A DNA stretch of 64,000 bases from Paraburkholderia acidisoli (lineage in GTDB: Bacteria > Pseudomonadota > Gammaproteobacteria > Burkholderiales > Burkholderiaceae): contig NZ_CP046913.1 of assembly GCF_009789675.1 (NCBI RefSeq), positions 2,108,001 to 2,172,000 on the forward strand, given 5' to 3'. The notes under the pieces were generated by a model. It was not told where the DNA came from. It made no database searches and was given only the letters and a program-made list of their open reading frames with translations. The position numbers and the translations under genes were made by a program. Within the stretch, counting starts at the first letter, position 1; every line of letters starts with the position of its first letter. Below, in pieces: positions 26,881-35,585 of this stretch.

Positions 26881-26889
26881 ATTTTAGCC
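26881..26889 (-). promoter_or_regulatory. Possible -10 element for lepA
   Basis: The minus strand reads GGCTAAAATAGC; TAAAAT occupies 26881-26886. No convincing -35 is present. If used, transcription starts near 26874, upstream of the hairpin at 26822-26856. Confidence 0.35.
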
Positions 26890-26957
26890 GAAAAGGGGTG
26901 CGGCAGGCGAACCGTCGCATGAAGCGTGTTCGACGAGCGCGCCGCGACCCCGCTTTT

Positions 26958-27269
26958 TTACGCGCCGCTTTCGGGCGCGCCCGCGCTGACGCCCAATGTG
27001 GCACGCACGCGCGCCTCGTCGAGCCGGTAGTGACACAGCTCGATACCGTCGCACACGAGCACCGGCACGAGTTCGTCGTAACGCGCGACGAGCGCGGGGT
27101 CGGAATCGACATCGACCACGTCGAGCCGCGCGCCGGCCGCCGCCACCAGCGGCTCCAGCGCGATGCGCATGTCCTCGCAGAGATGACACCACGCACGGCC
27201 ATACAGCACCAGATGCGCGCTCGCGCGCTGCACCGGCGGCTGAATGGCGGGCGTGGTTCGCGAATTCAT
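26958..27269 (-). CDS. Glutaredoxin-family protein (DUF836-like)
   Basis: A 103-residue thioredoxin-fold protein. The redox motif CHLC lies in LYGRAWCHLCEDMRIAL near residues 28-31, and the cis-Pro region reads VPVLVCDG. It lies 14 bp downstream of mucD, suggesting co-expression with the envelope-stress operon. Its redox partner is unknown. Confidence 0.82.
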   Translation of the reverse strand: MNSRTTPAIQPPVQRASAHLVLYGRAWCHLCEDMRIALEPLVAAAGARLDVVDVDSDPALVARYDELVPVLVCDGIELCHYRLDEARVRATLGVSAGAPESGA

Positions 27270-27283
27270 GCGCCTGCCGCTCC

Positions 27284-28831
27284 TTACTTCTGACCCGGCG
27301 CGCGCGGACGGATCGGCACGAACTGGGTGTTGTCGCCGCGACGCACGAGCACCGCCACCATCTTCTGCGGGTCGAGATGCGCGGTCGCTTCCTGGAACTG
27401 CTTCGCGCTCGTGATATCCGTGTCGCCCACGCGCAGGATGATGTCGCCCTTCTGCAGACCGGCGCGCGCCGCGGGGCCGTCCACCGTGTCGACCAGCGCG
27501 CCGCCCTTGATCTTGAGCTGCGCCATCTGGTCGGCGGGCACGTCCACCACGGCGAGACCGAGCGCGTTCGAGGGCCGCGGCTTCGGTTCCGGCGCCTTGC
27601 GCTGGTCCGCCTTGGCCGCCTTGTCGGACTGCATCTCGGCAACCGTGATCGGCAGGTCGCGCGTGGCGCCCTTGCGCCAGATCGTGATCGTCGATTTGGT
27701 GCCCGGCTTGGTGTCGCCGACCATGCGCGGCAAGTCGGTGGCCGCATCGACCGTTTGACCGTTGAACTTCAGGATGATGTCGCCCGGCTGGATACCCGCC
27801 TTCTCGGCCGGACCGCCCGGCTCGACGCTCGAGACGAGCGCGCCTTGCGCCTTCGGCAGACCGAGCGAGTCGGCCACGTCCTTCGTCACTTCGCCGATCG
27901 CCACGGCGATACGGCCGCGCGTGACCTTGCCGCTCGTCTTCAGTTGATCGGCCACGCGCATCGCCTCGTCGATCGGAATCGCGAACGAAATGCCCATGAA
28001 ACCGCCGGTGCGGCTATAGATTTGCGAGTTGATGCCGATCACCTCGCCCTGCATGTTGATGAGCGGACCGCCCGAGTTGCCGGGGTTCACGGCCACGTCG
28101 GTCTGGATGAACGGCAGATAGTCGCCCGTGTCGCGCCCCTTGGCGCTGACAATGCCGGCCGTGACCGTGTTTTCGAGCCCGAACGGCGAGCCGATCGCCA
28201 CGACCCACTCGCCCACCCGCACCTTGTTCGAGTCGCCCATGGCCACAGCCGGCAGATTGGTGGCCTGGATCTTGACCACGGCGACGTCGGTGCGGTCGTC
28301 CACGCCGATCAGCTTCGCCTTGAATTCGCGCTTGTCGGTGAGCGTGACGTAGATGCTGTCCGCGTCGTCCACCACGTGCGCGTTGGTCATCACGTAACCG
28401 TCGCTCGAGAGGATGAAGCCCGAGCCCACGCCGCTGTTCTGTTCGGAGTCGCTGCCGCTGTCCGGGCCGGAGTCGCTACCCTGGCCGCCCTGGCTGCCAC
28501 CGCCTTGACCGCCCTGACCGCCTTGGCCACCCTGCCCGCCGCGCGGCGACTGGCCGCCGCCTTGCGGACCCTGCGGCAGCGGAATGCCGAAGAAGCGGCG
28601 GAAGAATTCCGACATGTCGCCGTTGTCCATGCCCGGCGGCAAGCCGCGCTGCGAGAGCGCGACACGCGTGGTCGTGCGGATGTTGACGACGGAAGGCCCC
28701 ACCTTGTCCACGAGGTCGGCAAAATCGGGCAGATTGGCAGCCGGCGCCGCCGATGCCACATGCGGCGCGAACGGCAGGCAAGCCGCCACGACCGCGGCCG
28801 CGAAGAATTTGCGCAGCGGGAGAATCGTCAT
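27284..28831 (-). CDS. mucD: Periplasmic serine protease MucD/DegP family
   Basis: A Do-type protease and chaperone that clears misfolded envelope proteins. The 515-residue precursor has a signal peptide cut near residue 28, a trypsin-like domain with His152, Asp182 and Ser253 (in GNSGGP), and two PDZ domains around residues 300-370 and 420-500. A Gly/Gln-rich insertion (residues ~90-120, repeated GGQ) lies in the LA-loop region. It is 24 bp after rseB in the rpoE-rseA-rseB-mucD operon and is probably sigma-E controlled. Confidence 0.96.
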   Translation of the reverse strand: MTILPLRKFFAAAVVAACLPFAPHVASAAPAANLPDFADLVDKVGPSVVNIRTTTRVALSQRGLPPGMDNGDMSEFFRRFFGIPLPQGPQGGGQSPRGGQGGQGGQGGQGGGSQGGQGSDSGPDSGSDSEQNSGVGSGFILSSDGYVMTNAHVVDDADSIYVTLTDKREFKAKLIGVDDRTDVAVVKIQATNLPAVAMGDSNKVRVGEWVVAIGSPFGLENTVTAGIVSAKGRDTGDYLPFIQTDVAVNPGNSGGPLINMQGEVIGINSQIYSRTGGFMGISFAIPIDEAMRVADQLKTSGKVTRGRIAVAIGEVTKDVADSLGLPKAQGALVSSVEPGGPAEKAGIQPGDIILKFNGQTVDAATDLPRMVGDTKPGTKSTITIWRKGATRDLPITVAEMQSDKAAKADQRKAPEPKPRPSNALGLAVVDVPADQMAQLKIKGGALVDTVDGPAARAGLQKGDIILRVGDTDITSAKQFQEATAHLDPQKMVAVLVRRGDNTQFVPIRPRAPGQK

Positions 28832-28855
28832 ATCGAAGTCAGCCGAAGGAAGGGG

Positions 28856-29929
28856 TTACCTGGGAGCCTTGTATTCTATGGCAGACGCGAACTGCTGCAA
28901 CGTGGCTTGAGGCACTTCGCCGAGCAAAGTAATGAAGTAATCGCCGCTGCGCTTCACCAGCACGTGGGTGGCGCCGTTGCTGCCCGAACCTTCCTTGCGG
29001 CTGTTGTGCTCGACGGGCTCGACGAAAATGGAGATGGCCGACAAACCGTCCGAGAACACCGCCTGATCGACCGGAATGGGCGGCTCGTTCGGATCGCGCG
29101 CGGCCATCGGGCGGCGCAGCTCGCGAATTTTGCGAAAGCCCGGCGCGCCCGCGCCGAACGACCAGCCCTGCGACTCCATGTCAACGGTTTCCAGCGGCGG
29201 CCGCACCACCGTCCAGCCCGCCGTGTTGCGCATACCGTTGACGATCGCGGTCTTGTCGCCCGCCAGGCCGGTGCCGATGCGCACTTGCGTAAACGCGAGC
29301 TGCTGCAGCACCTGGCCGTTCGACGGATCGAGCATCTGCGAGCGCAGCAGCAGACCCGTTTTGGCGTCCGCCCACAGCTTATAGGCGAAACGGAAATTGT
29401 CTTTCGGATCGAGTTCGACGACCTGACTGTCGATGCCCGCCACGCGGTCGGTGCCGAGCAGCTTCGGCTCGTAGACGCTCAGCACCTGGTCGCCGCTCGT
29501 GGAGAGCAGCGCCGGAAACGCGTCCTTGTTCTGGCGTTTTTCGACGACGAGCAGCTTGCGCTCCGGCACGAACGTATAGAGATCGTCGTTATGGCGCAGC
29601 ATCTTGCGCGGCTTGCCGTCGAGGCTTTCGAGCTGCTCGAACTCGCCGTCGGCTTTCGTGGCGTAGTGCGCAATGCGCGACGACTGCACGAACGCGCCGC
29701 GCTGATAGACGAACGTGCCTTCGTAATTTTGCTGCTGGGCAGCCTGCTGGATACGATCGAGGAGCTGCGCGGCGTTCTGGCGCGTGGCCGGATCGGCGGC
29801 AGCGGCCGACGCGCCTTGCGCGTGGGCCTGCGAGGCAGCAGACAGAGCGGTGAACATCACGGCCGCGCAGCACAGGAATGCCGGCAACCGCCCCCAGTTT
29901 GTCGTTTTATTCAACCGCGATGTCTGCAT
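28856..29929 (-). CDS. rseB: Sigma-E regulatory protein RseB/MucB
   Basis: A periplasmic sensor that binds RseA and mislocalised lipids or LPS, delaying RseA cleavage. The 357-residue precursor has a signal peptide ending ASQAHA near residue 37. The MucB/RseB domain begins ALLDRIQQA-like (here QLLDRIQQAAQQQNYEGTFV). The start at 29929 (MQTSRLNK) is 5 bp after the rseA stop; the longer open frame back to 30196 overlaps rseA and is rejected. Confidence 0.94.
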   Translation of the reverse strand: MQTSRLNKTTNWGRLPAFLCCAAVMFTALSAASQAHAQGASAAAADPATRQNAAQLLDRIQQAAQQQNYEGTFVYQRGAFVQSSRIAHYATKADGEFEQLESLDGKPRKMLRHNDDLYTFVPERKLLVVEKRQNKDAFPALLSTSGDQVLSVYEPKLLGTDRVAGIDSQVVELDPKDNFRFAYKLWADAKTGLLLRSQMLDPSNGQVLQQLAFTQVRIGTGLAGDKTAIVNGMRNTAGWTVVRPPLETVDMESQGWSFGAGAPGFRKIRELRRPMAARDPNEPPIPVDQAVFSDGLSAISIFVEPVEHNSRKEGSGSNGATHVLVKRSGDYFITLLGEVPQATLQQFASAIEYKAPR

Positions 29930-29934
29930 CAAGC

Positions 29935-30591
29935 TTATTGGCCTTGCGTGGTAAGGGCCGCCGATCGGATGTACGGCATCGAGTCCGACATGACCGGCTG
30001 CTGCGCGAACTGCTGATGGGCTTCGAGATACGCGTCGAGCTGGGCGTCGCGGATGATGTTGGCGTCCTGACCGCCCGTGGCCGCAGCCGGCACCGTGTTC
30101 AGGCCGACGCGTTGCATGCCGTCGCCCTGCTGGACCGCGGCGATCTGCGGCGCGCCGGCCATACCGGCACCGCGCATTTGCGGCATGACGATCCACGTGA
30201 GCGTGGCCGCGGCGGCTGCCACGGCGAGCGAAGGCACGACACGGCGGCGCAGCGCGAGTATGCGGCCGACGCGCGCGTTGCGCTCCGACGCCTGCGCGCT
30301 GACTTGTGCGGCTGCGGGCGCGAGCAAGTGCGGCTCCGCTTCGAAGCGCGCGGCGAACCCCGACATGAACGCGCGGCTCGCGGCCTGGCTCAGGGCCAGA
30401 TCGTCAGAGCGCAGCACGTCGCCGATCAGGTGATAGTCCGCCCAGGCCGCGTGGCCCTCTTGATCGAGTTCAGCGAAATTCGCGTTCGGCTGTTGCGCTG
30501 CGAGCCATTCGCCGTCGACGATGGCAGACAGGCGCTCGCCGCGCGAGCTCGCGACCGAATTCAATTCCGATTGCATCGAGACCGACCCCAT
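29935..30591 (-). CDS. rseA: Anti-sigma-E factor RseA
   Basis: A single-pass inner-membrane anti-sigma factor. The cytoplasmic N-terminal domain (about residues 1-95: ERLSAIVDGEWLA, WADYHLIGDVLR) holds RpoE. One transmembrane segment follows near residues 117-132 (VVPSLAVAAAAATLTWIV), then a periplasmic region. ATG 30591 has GGGGAG at good spacing; a TTG at 30603 and another ATG at 30576 are alternatives. It lies 90 bp downstream of rpoE. Confidence 0.93.
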   Translation of the reverse strand: MGSVSMQSELNSVASSRGERLSAIVDGEWLAAQQPNANFAELDQEGHAAWADYHLIGDVLRSDDLALSQAASRAFMSGFAARFEAEPHLLAPAAAQVSAQASERNARVGRILALRRRVVPSLAVAAAAATLTWIVMPQMRGAGMAGAPQIAAVQQGDGMQRVGLNTVPAAATGGQDANIIRDAQLDAYLEAHQQFAQQPVMSDSMPYIRSAALTTQGQ

Positions 30592-30681
30592 GATGCTCCC
30601 CAATTCCCTGAAGACGCTTTCAGCGCCCCAAATAGTGACACCAACCAGGTGATCGCGTCGCCGCCCGGTGCAAACGCGGTA

Positions 30682-31281
30682 TTACCAGCGCTTGCCTTCC
30701 GGTGTGTCCAGCAGCGGACGCAATTTTGCCGCAATGGCTTCCCGAGCGCGGAAAATTCTCGATCTGACGGTGCCGATCGGGCAACCCATCATTTCGGCAA
30801 TTTCCTCGTAGCTCAAACCTTCGATTTCCCGAAGTGTGATGGCGGTGCGCAATTCTTCCGGCAACAGTGCCATCGCAGCATTGACCGTCTGCGCGATCTG
30901 CTTGCTCATCAACATCGACTCGGGCGTGTTGATATCCCTTAGTTGATCGGCGTCCGAAAAAGTTTCGGCTTCTTCAGCATCCGCTTCCGTCGAGGTGGGC
31001 GCGCGTCGCCCTTGGGTCGCAAGGTAGTTCTTCGCCGTATTCACGGCAATTCGGTACAACCACGTATAGAAAGCCGATTCCCCGCGGAACTGCGGCAATG
31101 CCCGGTAAGCCTTGATGAACGCGTCCTGGGCCACGTCCTCGACCTCGGCGGGGTCTCGCACGAGGCGCGAGATCAGCCGGATGATCTTGCGGTGGTATTT
31201 CGAGACCAGTAGCTCGAACGCGGCTTTATCGCCTTTTTGGACGCGCTCGACCAGAACCTGATCAATTTCTTTTTCGCTCAC
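30682..31281 (-). CDS. rpoE: RNA polymerase sigma-E factor
   Basis: An ECF sigma factor for the envelope-stress regulon. The 199-residue protein has region 2 (DPAEVEDVAQDAFIKAYRAL, then SAFYTWLYRIAVNTAKN) and region 4 (LREIEGLSYEEIAEMMGCP, GTVRSRIFRARE). The N-terminal MSEKEIDQVLVERVQKGD resembles E. coli RpoE. It heads the rseA-rseB-mucD-glutaredoxin operon. The upstream spacer lacks a clear GAACTT/TCTGA autoregulatory promoter by eye. Confidence 0.97.
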   Translation of the reverse strand: MSEKEIDQVLVERVQKGDKAAFELLVSKYHRKIIRLISRLVRDPAEVEDVAQDAFIKAYRALPQFRGESAFYTWLYRIAVNTAKNYLATQGRRAPTSTEADAEEAETFSDADQLRDINTPESMLMSKQIAQTVNAAMALLPEELRTAITLREIEGLSYEEIAEMMGCPIGTVRSRIFRAREAIAAKLRPLLDTPEGKRW

Positions 31282-31354
31282 CTGAAATCCGTTAGCTCAT
31301 AAGTAGACGCGGGGGCACCATTGTAGCGTCCCCGTCACCGTGCGATGTTAGAGC

Positions 31355-31368
31355 GTAACGGCGGTTAC
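31355..31368. promoter_or_regulatory. Small palindrome upstream of rpoE
   Basis: GTAAC-GGCG-GTTAC lies in the 105-bp spacer between rpoE and the YgfX-like gene, with a further GTTACAG at 31373-31379. It may be an operator; no known regulator is assigned. Confidence 0.3.
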
Positions 31369-31386
31369 AGTCGTTACAGGGCGCAA

Positions 31387-31848
31387 TCAGCGGCCGGCCG
31401 CGCTGCGGGCGCGTACGGCCAGCGTGCGAAAGGTGTCGGGCGAGACCGAGTCGGCGGCGATCAGCACGGTGGAACGGCGCGCGCCCGCTTCCACCACGAG
31501 CGCAAGCAGCCAGCCACCCCATTGCGACGCACCCACGAGTTGCCCCGCCGCGACGCAAACTTCGTCGCGCGACCACGCGGTGAGCGAATCCGCCCCAATT
31601 TCGAGAAAAGCCGGCTGCCGCCGATGCCAGCGCAGCGCGGCAAGCGCACCCGTGGCGAGACAAGCCAGCGCGGGCGGCAAGGCGCGCCAGACGCCCCACC
31701 ACGGCGCGAGCGTCGTATACATCGCCAAAGCGGCGAGAAGAAGCGTTGCGCTCACGAGGCCATGCAGCGCGAGCGACGAGCGAAGGGAGAGACGCGGCGC
31801 GCCATGGCGCCGCGCAAAACCGGGATCACGACCGGCCGGCGCTCGCAT
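31387..31848 (-). CDS. Small membrane protein, YgfX/CptA-like (DUF1434)
   Basis: A 153-residue protein with two membrane helices near residues 27-65 (SLALHGLVSATLLLAALAMY, then ALPPALACLATGALAALRW). A soluble C-terminal part ends LIAADSVSPDTFRTLAVRAR. That ending resembles the YgfX/CptA group, whose E. coli member is linked to cytoskeleton inhibition and succinate-dehydrogenase flavinylation context. The assignment is from pattern memory and is tentative. It lies 44 bp downstream of fabF and before rpoE. Confidence 0.55.
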   Translation of the reverse strand: MRAPAGRDPGFARRHGAPRLSLRSSLALHGLVSATLLLAALAMYTTLAPWWGVWRALPPALACLATGALAALRWHRRQPAFLEIGADSLTAWSRDEVCVAAGQLVGASQWGGWLLALVVEAGARRSTVLIAADSVSPDTFRTLAVRARSAAGR

Positions 31849-31892
31849 GATGTGCGAAAGCGCCGGCGCGGCCGCCGTCTTCTTGACGGGGA

Positions 31893-33134
31893 TCAAGCGT
31901 GGCGCTTGAAGACCAGCGTGCCGTTCGTGCCGCCGAACCCGAACGAGTTCTTCAGCGCGACGTCGATCTTCATGTCCCGCGCGGTGTTCGCGCAGTAGTC
32001 CAGGTCGCACTCGGGGTCCTGGTTGAAGATGTTGATCGTCGGCGGCGAGACCTGGTTGTGAACGGCCAGCACCGTGAACACCGACTCGAGGCCGCCCGCG
32101 CCACCCAGCAGGTGACCCGTCATCGACTTGGTCGAATTCACGACGATGTCCTTCGCGTGGTCGCCGAACGCGCGCTTGATCGCGACGGTTTCCGCGAGGT
32201 CGCCGAGCGGCGTGGACGTACCGTGCGCGCTGAGCCAGTTGACTTCGTTGGCGTTCACGCCGGCGTTCTTTATCGCAGCCAGCATGCAGCGACGAGCGCC
32301 GTCGCCGTTTTCGAGCGGTGCGGTCATGTGATAAGCGTCGCCGCTCATGCCGTAGCCGCCGATTTCGGCGTAGATCTTCGCGCCGCGCGCCTTCGCGTGC
32401 TCGTACTCTTCGAGCACCATCACGCCCGCGCCTTCGCCGAGCACGAAACCGTCACGGTCCTTGTCCCACGGGCGGCTCGCCGTGGCCGGGTCGTCGTTGC
32501 GTTGCGAGAGCGCACGCGCCGCCGCGAAGCCGCCGATACCGAGCGGCGAAACGGTCGATTCCGCGCCGCCCGCGATCATCACGTCGCAGTCGCCGTATTC
32601 GATCAGCCGCGACGCTTCGCCGATGCAGTGCAGACCGGTCGTGCACGCGGTGACCATCGACAGATTCGGGCCCTTGAGGCCAAATTTGATCGACAGGTGG
32701 CCCGAGATCATGTTGATGATCGAGGCCGGCACGAAGAACGGCGAAATCCGGCGCGGACCGCGATTGAGCAGTTCCGTTTGCGTGACTTCGATCATCGGCA
32801 GACCGCCGATGCCCGAACCGACGTTCACGCCGATGCGTTCCGCGTTCTCTTCGGTAACTTCGAGGCCGCTGTCCTTGATCGCCTGCATGCCCGCGGCGAT
32901 GCCGTAATGGATGAAGGTATCCATATGGCGCGCTTCTTTGGCGGGAAGGTATTCCTCGATGTTGAAGCCCTTCACTTCGCCCGCAAAGCGCGTGGAGAAG
33001 TTCGTGGCGTCGAACTTCGTGATATTGGCGATGCCGGACTTCCCGGCGACCAGATTGGCCCAGCCGTCGGCAACATTATTGCCAACAGGCGAAATCAGCC
33101 CCAGGCCTGTAACGACAACTCGACGACGGCTCAC
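31893..33134 (-). CDS. fabF: 3-oxoacyl-[acyl-carrier-protein] synthase II
   Basis: KAS II elongates acyl-ACP with malonyl-ACP. The 413-residue thiolase-fold enzyme has nucleophile Cys in [12 protein letters not shown], His in [10 protein letters not shown] and His in [12 protein letters not shown]. The start is GTG 33134, giving [16 protein letters not shown] after an AAGGGG ribosome-binding site; the upstream ATG at 33182 would add a non-family extension. It is separated from acpP by a terminator hairpin. Confidence 0.96.
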   Translation of the reverse strand: MSRRRVVVTGLGLISPVGNNVADGWANLVAGKSGIANITKFDATNFSTRFAGEVKGFNIEEYLPAKEARHMDTFIHYGIAAGMQAIKDSGLEVTEENAERIGVNVGSGIGGLPMIEVTQTELLNRGPRRISPFFVPASIINMISGHLSIKFGLKGPNLSMVTACTTGLHCIGEASRLIEYGDCDVMIAGGAESTVSPLGIGGFAAARALSQRNDDPATASRPWDKDRDGFVLGEGAGVMVLEEYEHAKARGAKIYAEIGGYGMSGDAYHMTAPLENGDGARRCMLAAIKNAGVNANEVNWLSAHGTSTPLGDLAETVAIKRAFGDHAKDIVVNSTKSMTGHLLGGAGGLESVFTVLAVHNQVSPPTINIFNQDPECDLDYCANTARDMKIDVALKNSFGFGGTNGTLVFKRHA

Positions 33135-33156
33135 GGTAACCCCTTTTCCATAGATG

Positions 33157-33210
33157 ACAAAAACAAAAGCCACAGAGGCCACAGGAAATGCTCCTGTGAG
33201 CCCTGTGGCT
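33157..33210 (-). terminator. Terminator or attenuator between acpP and fabF
   Basis: On the minus strand AGCCACAG ... CACAGGA pairs with TCCTGTG ... CTGTGGCT (two stems, 8 and 7 bp, across a small internal loop, 5-nt apical loop), followed by TTTTGTTTTTG. It lies 23 bp upstream of the fabF GTG. Confidence 0.75.
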
Positions 33211-33341
33211 AGTTGACCGGCAGATGCCCCGCAGCGAGTGCGGCGGGCGTATGCGGTTTCACTGGCGAGCGTCCTTCACGGACCGCGGCGCGACCAAAGG
33301 CACGCGCGGCCCGAGCGGGATAGAGTCGCGAAAGCCTGAAC

Positions 33342-33581
33342 TCAGGCCTTGACGTTCGCGCGAGCGTAGTCGATCGCTTGCTGAACGGTCGTGATCTTCT
33401 CGGCTTCCTCGTCCGGGATTTCCATGCCGAATTCGTCTTCGAGGGCCATCACCAGTTCGACGGTGTCGAGCGAGTCGGCGCCCAGATCGTTCACGAACGA
33501 AGCTTCGTTCTTGATTTCAGCTTCGGCGACGCCCAGTTGCTCGGCGACGATCTTCTTGACGCGCTGTTCGATGTTGTCCAT
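33342..33581 (-). CDS. acpP: Acyl carrier protein
   Basis: The 79-residue acidic carrier of growing fatty-acyl chains. The phosphopantetheine site is Ser in [15 protein letters not shown] near residue 37. AcpS (at 19.5 kb) would modify it. The start has an excellent GGAGGGG ribosome-binding site. It lies downstream of fabG in the fab cluster and has its own promoter-like region. Confidence 0.98.
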
Positions 33582-33627
33582 TACCCCTCCAAGGGAAAAA
33601 AGTTAGCTCATGAATGCGAGTGCGCGC

Positions 33628-33647
33628 ATTTTATCAGGTTTGACCTG
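33628..33647 (-). promoter_or_regulatory. acpP extended -10 with overlapping palindrome
   Basis: On the minus strand CAGGT-CAA-ACCTG (33635-33647) runs directly into TGATAAAAT, an extended -10 element (TAAAAT at 33628-33633). The palindrome would place a repressor over the core promoter of acpP. The -35 is weak. Confidence 0.5.
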
Positions 33648-33762
33648 GCAGAAAAGCGGCGCTCAAAGTTCCGGAAAGGCCATCTGCGGCAGTACTGCTG
33701 ACACGAAATTACCTGGCTCAAGTTAGCTGGTAGTTCGCGCCGCGGATAGTACCCCAAACCGG

Positions 33763-34515
33763 TTAAGACATATACATGCCGCCGTTCACGTGCAGCGTCG
33801 TGCCCGTGATGTAGGCCGCTTGCGGCGAAGCGAGAAACGCGACGGCGTGCGCGATGTCCTCCGGGCTGCCGAGGCGGCCCAGCGGAATCTGCTGCTTGAG
33901 CGCGGTTTGCTGCTCGGCCGGCAGGTCCTTCGTCATGTCGGTGTCGATGAAGCCCGGCGCCACGCAGTTCACCGTGATGCCGCGGCTGCCGATCTCACGC
34001 GCGAGCGCGCGCGTCATGCCCGCCACGCCCGCCTTCGCGGCCGCGTAGTTGGCCTGGCCGGGGTTGCCCGACGAACCGACCACCGAGGTGATGTTGATGA
34101 TGCGGCCCGTGCGCGCCTTCATCATCGGGCGCAGCACGGCGCGCGAGAGGCGGAACACCGACTTCAGGTTCGTGTCGATGACCGAATCCCACTCGTCGTC
34201 CTTCATGCGCATCGCGAGGTTGTCCTGCGTGATGCCCGCGTTGTTCACGAGCACCGCGAGACCGCCGAATTCCTTGACCGTCGCGTCGATGAGCGCTTCC
34301 GCCGCCGCCGCGTCGTTCACATTGAGCACCGCGCCGCGGCCCTTCACGCCCGCTTCCTCGAACGCGGCGGTGATGGCCTGCGCGCCGGCTTCGCTCGTGG
34401 CGGTGCCGATCACGGTCGCGCCCTGACGCGCGAGTTCGAGCGCGATCGCGCGGCCGATGCCGCGCGAGGCGCCCGTGACGATGGCGGCTTGATTGTCGAG
34501 AGTCTTTTCCATCAT
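33763..34515 (-). CDS. fabG: 3-oxoacyl-[acyl-carrier-protein] reductase
   Basis: An NADPH-dependent short-chain dehydrogenase that reduces 3-oxoacyl-ACP. The 250-residue protein has TGASRGIGRAIA at the cofactor site, NNAG, and the catalytic Ser-Tyr-Lys in ITSVVGSSGNPGQANYAAAK. Two adjacent ATG codons (34515 and 34512) are possible starts. It is 16 bp after fabD. Confidence 0.97.
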   Translation of the reverse strand: MMEKTLDNQAAIVTGASRGIGRAIALELARQGATVIGTATSEAGAQAITAAFEEAGVKGRGAVLNVNDAAAAEALIDATVKEFGGLAVLVNNAGITQDNLAMRMKDDEWDSVIDTNLKSVFRLSRAVLRPMMKARTGRIINITSVVGSSGNPGQANYAAAKAGVAGMTRALAREIGSRGITVNCVAPGFIDTDMTKDLPAEQQTALKQQIPLGRLGSPEDIAHAVAFLASPQAAYITGTTLHVNGGMYMS

Positions 34516-34531
34516 TCGAATCCGTTGCGAG

Positions 34532-35470
34532 TTATGCCTTGACCAGCGCGAGCGCTTCTTCGAGCGACTTCGGATCGGCCACCGAAGCGCCGACCAGATT
34601 GCCGTCGATCCGCTTCGTGAGGCCCGCGAGCACCTTGCCCGGACCGCACTCGATCACGTGCGTCGCGCCTTGCGCGGCGATCGCCTTCACGCATTCGACC
34701 CAGCGCACCGGACCGGCGGCCTGACGCACGAGCGCGTCGCGGATCTTCGCGGGATCGGTTTCGAAGGCCACGTCGATGTTGTTCACGACCGGGATCTGCG
34801 GTGCGTTCAGCGTGACGCTCGCGAGATAGTCGCGCAGCTGGTCCGAAGCGGGCTTGAGCAGCGACGAGTGGAACGGCGCCGAGACCGGCAGCGGCAGCGC
34901 GCGCTTCGCGCCCTTCGCCTTGGCGACTTCGCAGGCCTTCTCGACCGCGCCCTTGTGGCCCGCGATCACGACCTGGGCCGGCGCATTGAAGTTGACGGCT
35001 TCGACCACGCCGCCGCTTTGTTCGGCGGCTTCGGTGCAGACGGCGCGCACGGTGTCGTCGTCGAGACCGAGGATCGCGGCCATGCCGCCCTCGCCCACCG
35101 GCACGGCATTCTGCATCGCCTGGGCACGGAAGCGCACCAGCGGCACGGCGTCGCGGAACGCCAGCACGCCGGCGGCGACGAGCGCCGTGTATTCGCCGAG
35201 GCTGTGGCCCGCGACGATCGCCGGCGCCGGGCCGCCTGCCTGCTGCCACGCGCGATAAACGGCGTAGGCGGCGCTCAGCATGACCGGCTGCGTGTTGGTG
35301 GTGAGATTGAGTTCTTCGGCGGGACCTTCGGCGATCAGCTTGCCGAGATCCTGGTTGAGTGCGTCGGACGCTTCCTGCAGCGTCTCGCGCACGATGGCGC
35401 TATCGCCGAACACGTCGAGCATGCCGACGGCCTGCGAGCCTTGTCCGGGAAAAACGAACGCGAATTTCAT
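34532..35470 (-). CDS. fabD: Malonyl-CoA:ACP transacylase
   Basis: Loads malonyl groups from CoA onto ACP. The 312-residue protein starts MKFAFVFPGQGSQAVGM, has nucleophile Ser in GHSLGEYTALVAAG, and His in PVSAPFHSSLL. An in-frame ATG at 35491 is rejected because MKFAFVFPGQ is the family start. It lies between fabH (115-bp gap) and fabG. Confidence 0.97.
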   Translation of the reverse strand: MKFAFVFPGQGSQAVGMLDVFGDSAIVRETLQEASDALNQDLGKLIAEGPAEELNLTTNTQPVMLSAAYAVYRAWQQAGGPAPAIVAGHSLGEYTALVAAGVLAFRDAVPLVRFRAQAMQNAVPVGEGGMAAILGLDDDTVRAVCTEAAEQSGGVVEAVNFNAPAQVVIAGHKGAVEKACEVAKAKGAKRALPLPVSAPFHSSLLKPASDQLRDYLASVTLNAPQIPVVNNIDVAFETDPAKIRDALVRQAAGPVRWVECVKAIAAQGATHVIECGPGKVLAGLTKRIDGNLVGASVADPKSLEEALALVKA

Positions 35471-35585
35471 AACGTCCCCAAATTCGATCAAAACAGATGG
35501 GCGATGCGCTCGGGTGTACCGCTACGGACCGCACGCAAATTGCGTGCGGCCTCTGGGCGGGAGCGCGAAAGCCCGCTCGGGAAAT

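Noticed and set aside
26996..30016. A 1006-codon plus-strand frame across mucD and rseB
   Set aside because: It is antisense to the conserved sigma-E operon genes and lacks its own start context or motifs.
33650..33680. A sigma-E promoter (GGAACTT ... TCTG) upstream of acpP
   Set aside because: The spacing between the two elements is about 13 bases, too short for sigma-E, which needs about 15-16.
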